The notes beneath the pieces were generated by a model that ran no database searches, was not told the origin of the DNA, and saw nothing but the letters and a program-made list of their open reading frames with translations. This document shows, piece after piece, positions 6,934-10,479 of a stretch of 10,479 nt of DNA. This DNA comes from an uncultured Ruminococcus sp. (GTDB lineage: Bacteria > Bacillota > Clostridia > Oscillospirales > Ruminococcaceae). The translations under genes and the position numbers were made by a program. The stretch covers positions 1 to 10,479 of the forward strand of contig CAMHUJ010000025.1 in NCBI GenBank assembly GCA_946188175.1, read 5' to 3'. Position 1 is the stretch's first letter. Each line of letters starts with the position of its first letter.

Positions 6934-6962
6934 TTGACTTTTCCTTCGAGACTTGATAAAAT
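6934..6962 (+). promoter_or_regulatory. Promoter of the GGDEF gene
   Basis: TTGACT (6934-6939) and TAAAAT (6957-6962) are 17 nt apart, and TGA directly precedes the -10 (extended -10). A perfect TATAAT at 6964-6969 lies 24 nt from the same -35. It could serve as an alternative -10 only with a poor -35 (TTCCTT at 6941). Transcription should start near 6969-6976. Confidence 0.72.
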
Positions 6963-6982
6963 ATATAATAAACCGAATGAAA

Positions 6983-7033
6983 CCGGACTGTGATCCGGAC
7001 AGAAAGAAATCTTTGAGAAAGAAGGGGCTGTTG
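6983..7033 (+). promoter_or_regulatory. Leader of the GGDEF gene: two small hairpins and a ribosome site
   Basis: CCGGA (6983-6987) pairs with TCCGG (6994-6998) around CTGTGA. TCTTT (7010-7014) pairs with AAAGA (7018-7022) around GAG. The right arm of the second hairpin touches the purine-rich AAGGGG (7022-7027), which lies 6 nt before the TTG at 7034 and is the best ribosome site here. Folding could partly mask it. The structures are too small to call a riboswitch. Confidence 0.45.
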
Positions 7034-9001
7034 TTGAAAAACGATGTTCCGCGCAGGCGTATTGCCCTGCTGATATCCGATCCGGGTGCGGATTATTCCC
7101 AGTCGGTCATAACCGGCGTCCGGAATCAGTGCGCGAAATATGATTACGATTTGCTTGTATTCAGTACTATGGTCAAGGTTTGTCATCCGGACAAGACGTA
7201 TCTGAAGGGTGAGCTGAATATTTTTCGCCTGATCAATTACGATCTGGTGGATGCGGTTCTGGTGGCATCGCTCGCGCTGGTCGAGGATCAGGTGTTTGAA
7301 GTGCTGGCGCAGCTGGAAGCCAATCTCAGACAGCATTGCAGCAAGCCGGTCATTTCGCTTGATCTGCCGTTTGCGGATTATCCGGTCGTATATACCGACG
7401 ACCGGAAGGCGATCCGGCAGGTGGCGGCGCATCTGGTGCAGGCGCATCAGTGCCGGACGCTGTATATGCTTACCGGCCCGAAGGATTATCCGGTCTCCGA
7501 GGCGCGTGCGGAAGCGTTCTGCGCGCAGATGCAGGCAGAGGGGCTGGATGCATCCGAGGACAATGTGTTCTACGGCGATTTCTGGTATACCGGCGGCGAG
7601 GCGTTCGCAAACCGGCTGCTCTCGGGTGAAGTGCCCATGCCGGATGCGGTGGTCTGTGCCAATGATTATATGGCAATCGGACTGGCAAACCGTCTGATCG
7701 CAGAGGGCATCGGCGTGCCGGAGCAGGTGCGCGTTACCGGCTATGATGCAACCAAAGATGCGATCTTCAATACGGTCAGTATTACGACCTATAATCCCGA
7801 TGTATACAGCATGGCTGCGCGGGCGGTCAATCTGGTTCATGCACAGATCGAGCCGTCGGTGCCGGAAGCGGAGATCGAGCAGCAGCCGCATTACGGTGTG
7901 TGGATCGGTGCGAGCTGCGGCTGCGTGCAGAATGCGGATGAGCTGCGCCGGCTGCAAGGCTCGGGCTTCAATCCGAACGAGCGCAAGCGAAATCCGGACG
8001 GCAGCCTGACGGTCAACGACATGCAGGGGCTTCACGAGAGCTATATGTTTGAGACACTGTCTGTGATCCGCGATAAGGAGCAGATTTTGCAGACGATCAC
8101 CGATGTCTCCTATCTGCTTCAGCCATACCGTCGGTTTTATCTGGTGCTCCGGCGTGACTGGAGCGATCCGGAAAGCCAGTGCTTTGCCGGTTATCCGGAG
8201 CAGATGCGCTGTGTGATCCGCTGCATTCCGCAGAATGAATCGGAGAGCGAGGCGGAGAGCCGGTATGCCGTGGATTCGGAGGCATACAGCTTCCCGACAA
8301 AGCAGATGCTTCCTGCGCTGGATGAACCGCGCGGGGAACCGGTCGCCTTCTATTTTCTGCCTTCGCATTTCAGCGACGATACAATCGGATATGCCGTGCT
8401 GCAAACGGCAATGGATGCGAAGCGCTCTGCGGATGAAGTCTCGACGCTGTGGCTGCGGAACGTGAACAATTCGCTGCAAATGATCAGAGTTGTCGGCAGG
8501 CTGCTGGATTATTCGATCCGCGATTCCATGACCGGACTGCTGAACCGCCGCGGCATGGAGATTGTATATCAGCGCCGCATTGCGCAGGTACAGCCGGATG
8601 AGCGTATTGTCATCTGGGTGATTGATATGGACGGGCTCAAATATATCAACGATCACTACGGACACGAGCACGGCGATGTCGGACTCATGACAATCGCGGA
8701 AGCGATCCGGACGATTGCCGGAGCGGATGATATTGCAGTGCGGGTCGGCGGTGATGAATTTGTGCTGATCGCAGCCGGACAGCTGACGGAGCAGGACGGA
8801 GAGAACCGGAGTCGGGCGTTTGAGCAGATTCTTGCGGAAAAGAATGCCGCTCAGACGGGCAGACCGTATGATATTTCGGCGAGCATCGGCTATGTATGTT
8901 TTCCGGCATCGGAGAAGGAGACATTCGAGACGCAGATGAAAGAAGCCGACCGCCGGATGTATGCCTGCAAGGCTGCGCATAAGAAGCAGCGCGGCAGTTG
9001 A
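7034..9001 (+). CDS. Soluble diguanylate cyclase with LacI-type substrate-binding sensor domain
   Basis: This protein should make c-di-GMP from two GTP in response to a small ligand. I place the start at TTG 7034 (655 residues) because AAGGGG lies 6 nt before it and the conserved domain begins at once (RRRIALLI). The ATG at 6977 would add 19 residues, but it has no ribosome site and would be nearly leaderless. Residues about 7-293 form a LacI/Peripla_BP_3-type domain, with CANDYMAIGLANRL (208-221), GIGVP and VTGYDATKDA (234-243). A SCGC motif (C295, C297) follows. A middle domain of uncertain type spans about 333-473, then a helix leads to GGDEF (about 496-646): DSMTGLLNRRG, metal ligand D531 in IDMDGLKYIND, and an intact GGDEF at 572-576. 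The inhibitory RxxD site is absent (GADD at 563-566). There is no signal peptide, membrane helix or DNA-binding HTH, so both sensing and catalysis should be cytoplasmic. It has its own promoter. Confidence 0.88.
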   Translation: MKNDVPRRRIALLISDPGADYSQSVITGVRNQCAKYDYDLLVFSTMVKVCHPDKTYLKGELNIFRLINYDLVDAVLVASLALVEDQVFEVLAQLEANLRQHCSKPVISLDLPFADYPVVYTDDRKAIRQVAAHLVQAHQCRTLYMLTGPKDYPVSEARAEAFCAQMQAEGLDASEDNVFYGDFWYTGGEAFANRLLSGEVPMPDAVVCANDYMAIGLANRLIAEGIGVPEQVRVTGYDATKDAIFNTVSITTYNPDVYSMAARAVNLVHAQIEPSVPEAEIEQQPHYGVWIGASCGCVQNADELRRLQGSGFNPNERKRNPDGSLTVNDMQGLHESYMFETLSVIRDKEQILQTITDVSYLLQPYRRFYLVLRRDWSDPESQCFAGYPEQMRCVIRCIPQNESESEAESRYAVDSEAYSFPTKQMLPALDEPRGEPVAFYFLPSHFSDDTIGYAVLQTAMDAKRSADEVSTLWLRNVNNSLQMIRVVGRLLDYSIRDSMTGLLNRRGMEIVYQRRIAQVQPDERIVIWVIDMDGLKYINDHYGHEHGDVGLMTIAEAIRTIAGADDIAVRVGGDEFVLIAAGQLTEQDGENRSRAFEQILAEKNAAQTGRPYDISASIGYVCFPASEKETFETQMKEADRRMYACKAAHKKQRGS

Positions 9002-9099
9002 GCACGGACGAATCAGGACGCCGGAGAACTCCGCTGCCGACAGATTCCGATTTATGTCAGTAACAATTATAGCGCAGCTCCTTTCAGCTGTGAACAGAA

Positions 9100-9146
9100 A
9101 AGCCATAGTATCTCTGACCTTACATCAGAAATACTATGGCTTAAAA
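9100..9146. terminator. Likely bidirectional terminator between convergent genes
   Basis: AAGCCATAGTAT (9100-9111) pairs with its exact reverse complement (9131-9142). After one mismatch, TCTGA (9113-9117) pairs with TCAGA (9125-9129), leaving a 7-nt loop. On the plus strand the stem is followed by AAAACTTTTATATG. On the minus strand it ends in TTTTCTGTTC, the better T-tract. It lies about 100 nt after the GGDEF stop and about 160 nt after the regulator stop. The 12-bp AT-rich stem is longer than most terminators, so a small mobile repeat remains an alternative. Confidence 0.6.
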
Positions 9147-9253
9147 CTTTTATATGAGTGCGCGCTCTTTGCCGCAGGCGGTCTCTTTTGTTTCCGGCCA
9201 AAAAAATCAGCCCGCATTTCCTGCCATACAGGAAACACAGGCATATTACAATG

Positions 9254-9273
9254 ACCGTATATTATTATACGGT
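9254..9273. repeat. Perfect 8-bp inverted repeat downstream of the SARP-type regulator gene
   Basis: ACCGTATA and TATACGGT flank TTAT, forming a hairpin about 30 nt past the stop of the minus-strand regulator gene. No T-tract follows on either strand, so it is not a typical terminator. It could protect the mRNA 3' end or be a protein-binding palindrome. Nothing in the sequence decides between these. Confidence 0.45.
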
Positions 9274-9301
9274 ATCCGGCGCACCAAAGGCGCACCGGAA
9301 A

Positions 9302-10108
9302 TCAATCCGCGGAAGGAAGCTGCTGCCAGAGTGCGGCACGGGTCTCCTCGGCAAAATCATATTGTGTCATATATTCGCCGTGGAAGGCATGCAGCGCGAG
9401 CGGATCGCCGTTTAAGAAGCGGTAGTAATCGCAGTCGAGCCGGTTGATATCGACACTGATGCCGCCCTGCATCCGGATGAGCACATCCTCCGCATCCGCC
9501 TGCCGGAGTGTTTTGGCAAGCTCGGCGGTGATCGTCCGGACCATGCTCTTGCGTGTTTCCGTGGCGCTGTCCTCCGGCCAGAGATTGCCGATGATCATAT
9601 CGCTGCTGCAAACGGCGCCGTGCCGGTCAATCAGATAAGCAAAGAGCTCCTTGCATTTCTGCCGTGTGAATTTGAGCGGCTTGCCCGCATGAAAGACCTC
9701 GAAGCTGCCGAAGCACTGTACCTGCAAGCTGTGCTGCTCCGGCTGCGGCACGGCATGATAGCGCAGATGACTCAGTGCGCGCACAACCGCCTGTTCGGTC
9801 ACGGGCTTCATGATATAGTCGCTTGCATAAAGCGAAAAGGCATCCGGCATATATTCCTGGTAACCGGTTGCAAAGAGGATGTTCATTTTCGGATTTTCTT
9901 TAAGCAGTTCTGAAGCAGTTTCGATCCCGCTCATATCCCGCATTTCAATATCCAGAAACGCAATGTCAGGTATATCGCGGGAGGCATATCTCAGTGCGTC
10001 CCGGGCAGATTGAAAGGCGTGCAGATCCGCTTGGGGACAAGCCTTGCGGATGGCATCCGTCAAACCTTCCAGAGAAAGTTCTTCATCGTCGATAGCTAAG
10101 ATTTTCAT
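9302..10108 (-). CDS. Response regulator with SARP/OmpR-like winged-helix output
   Basis: This 268-residue cytoplasmic transcription factor is the likely partner of the kinase encoded just upstream. The receiver domain covers about 1-118: D7/D8 in the acidic pocket, phospho-acceptor D53 (FLDIEM), T81 (ATGY) and K101 (MKP) are all present. After a short linker, about 127-222 form a winged helix of SARP type (LQVQCFGSFEVFHAGKPLKF, then QKCKELFAYLI, IIGNLWPED, and VRTITAELAKTL before an IRMQGGISVDI wing). The rest (LDCDYYRFLNG onward) looks like the very start of a bacterial transcriptional activation domain but stops early. LytS-type kinases usually pair with LytTR output domains, and none is present here. 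The start is supported by AGGAGA (minus strand, 10122-10117), 8 nt upstream, and the gene overlaps the kinase stop as ATGA. Target genes are unknown. Confidence 0.88.
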   Translation of the reverse strand: MKILAIDDEELSLEGLTDAIRKACPQADLHAFQSARDALRYASRDIPDIAFLDIEMRDMSGIETASELLKENPKMNILFATGYQEYMPDAFSLYASDYIMKPVTEQAVVRALSHLRYHAVPQPEQHSLQVQCFGSFEVFHAGKPLKFTRQKCKELFAYLIDRHGAVCSSDMIIGNLWPEDSATETRKSMVRTITAELAKTLRQADAEDVLIRMQGGISVDINRLDCDYYRFLNGDPLALHAFHGEYMTQYDFAEETRAALWQQLPSAD

Positions 10109-10479
10109 GCTTTTTGTCTCCTGATCGTGATGGTGACCGTTGTCCCGCCGCCGGGGGAAGAGTTCAGAACAAGGTCGCCGTGAACCTGTTCCAGCCTCTT
10201 TTTGACATTGGCAAGACCGATATGGGATTCATCCAGGTCATTAAGGAGCGAAGGATCAAAACCTGTCCCGTCATCCATGACTTTGATATACCCGCTGGAC
10301 TCATCAGCCAAAGTTTCGATGATGACAGTTCCGCCATCCTTCTTTTTGCCCAGTCCGTGCTTGACGGCATTTTCAACGATCGGCTGGACAGAAAGCGGCG
10401 GCACCAGAAATCCATGTGCGTTCAAGCGGTATTCTATATTCAGATGATCACCAAAGCGGATTTTTTCCAATGCAAGATA
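10105..10479 (-). CDS. LytS/YehU-type sensor histidine kinase, C-terminal part (cut by window edge)
   Basis: Only the last 124 residues are visible, and the frame stays open to the window edge, starting YLALEKIRF. That sequence is the typical link between the His_kinase domain and HATPase_c in LytS-family kinases. The ATPase part has the N-box in VQPIVENAVKHGL, a G1 box DDGTGF and a G2 box HIGLANVKKRL, then GGGTTVTITI near the end. The phospho-accepting His and the sensor or membrane part lie outside the window. The stop overlaps the start of the response regulator gene by 4 bases (ATGA), so the two are translationally coupled and should form one two-component system. The promoter is outside the window. 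Confidence 0.9.
   Translation of the reverse strand, partial: YLALEKIRFGDHLNIEYRLNAHGFLVPPLSVQPIVENAVKHGLGKKKDGGTVIIETLADESSGYIKVMDDGTGFDPSLLNDLDESHIGLANVKKRLEQVHGDLVLNSSPGGGTTVTITIRRQKA

Larger units (their letters stand above)
9002..9301. other. Convergent intergenic region rich in hairpins, no gene seen
   Basis: These 300 bases lie between the 3' ends of the GGDEF gene (plus) and the SARP-type regulator gene (minus). Open frames here are only extensions of other frames and have no ribosome site. The region holds a long hairpin (9100-9142), a second inverted repeat TTTCCTG-CCATA-CAGGAAA (9217-9235) near an A7 run (9200-9206, T7 on the minus strand), a perfect ACCGTATA-TTAT-TATACGGT hairpin (9254-9273), and GGCGCACC repeated directly with a 3-nt gap (9278-9285, 9289-9296). 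These fit the 3' untranslated ends of two converging transcripts. Confidence 0.6.

Noticed and set aside
6970..7033. Riboswitch in the GGDEF leader
   Set aside because: The leader is only about 60 nt with two 5-bp stems and lacks the conserved core of known c-di-GMP or sugar riboswitches.
6920..9106. 728-codon open frame on the minus strand opposite the GGDEF gene
   Set aside because: It mirrors the coding frame of the plus-strand gene, shows no recognisable domain, is rich in His, Arg, Ile and Cys as expected of an antisense shadow, and would start without a ribosome site.
9278..9296. GGCGCACC direct repeat as a start of a CRISPR or iteron array
   Set aside because: There are only two 8-bp copies with a 3-nt gap; no further units or regular spacing.

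Overview
The window reads as ordinary chromosomal DNA of a GC-rich Clostridia member (Firmicutes/Bacillota), most like a Ruminococcus-type or other Oscillospiraceae gut bacterium. The grounds are strong AGGAG-type ribosome sites, near-consensus sigma-A promoters with 17-nt spacers, the DUF6323-DUF6179 gene pair, two DUF4230 proteins and a GGDEF protein with a LacI-like sensor. The species assignment is inference. No tRNA, rRNA, CRISPR array, transposase or phage gene was seen.

Layout, left to right. (1) 1-1954: a GC-rich terminator for an upstream unit, a promoter, and a two-gene operon (DUF6323-like, then DUF6179-like). (2) 1983-2645: a single-gene unit with promoter, a six-helix DUF308/HdeD-like membrane protein and a strong terminator. 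(3) 2706-6895: a promoter with extended -10, two tandem paralogous DUF4230 proteins that are membrane anchored with a coiled coil, and 36 nt later a large membrane-bound hybrid histidine kinase. (4) 6934-9001: a separate promoter and a soluble diguanylate cyclase with a LacI-type ligand-binding domain. (5) 9002-9301: a convergent intergenic region with hairpins, including a likely bidirectional terminator. (6) 9302-10479, minus strand: the 3' end of a LytS-type sensor kinase overlapping by ATGA a response regulator with a SARP-like rather than LytTR output domain.

The right two thirds of the window is a signalling cluster: a hybrid kinase with receiver, a c-di-GMP synthase and a two-component pair. 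The membrane-anchored DUF4230 pair may share the kinase's transcript, which suggests but does not prove a role at the membrane next to that sensor.

The oddest object is the C-terminus of the hybrid kinase. The start of an HPt domain, without its histidine, runs in frame into the C-terminal third of a DegV-like fatty-acid-binding domain. It looks like an internal deletion or domain fusion, and a 7-bp inverted repeat lies at the junction. I did not find a clear-cut complete new defence or mobile system here.
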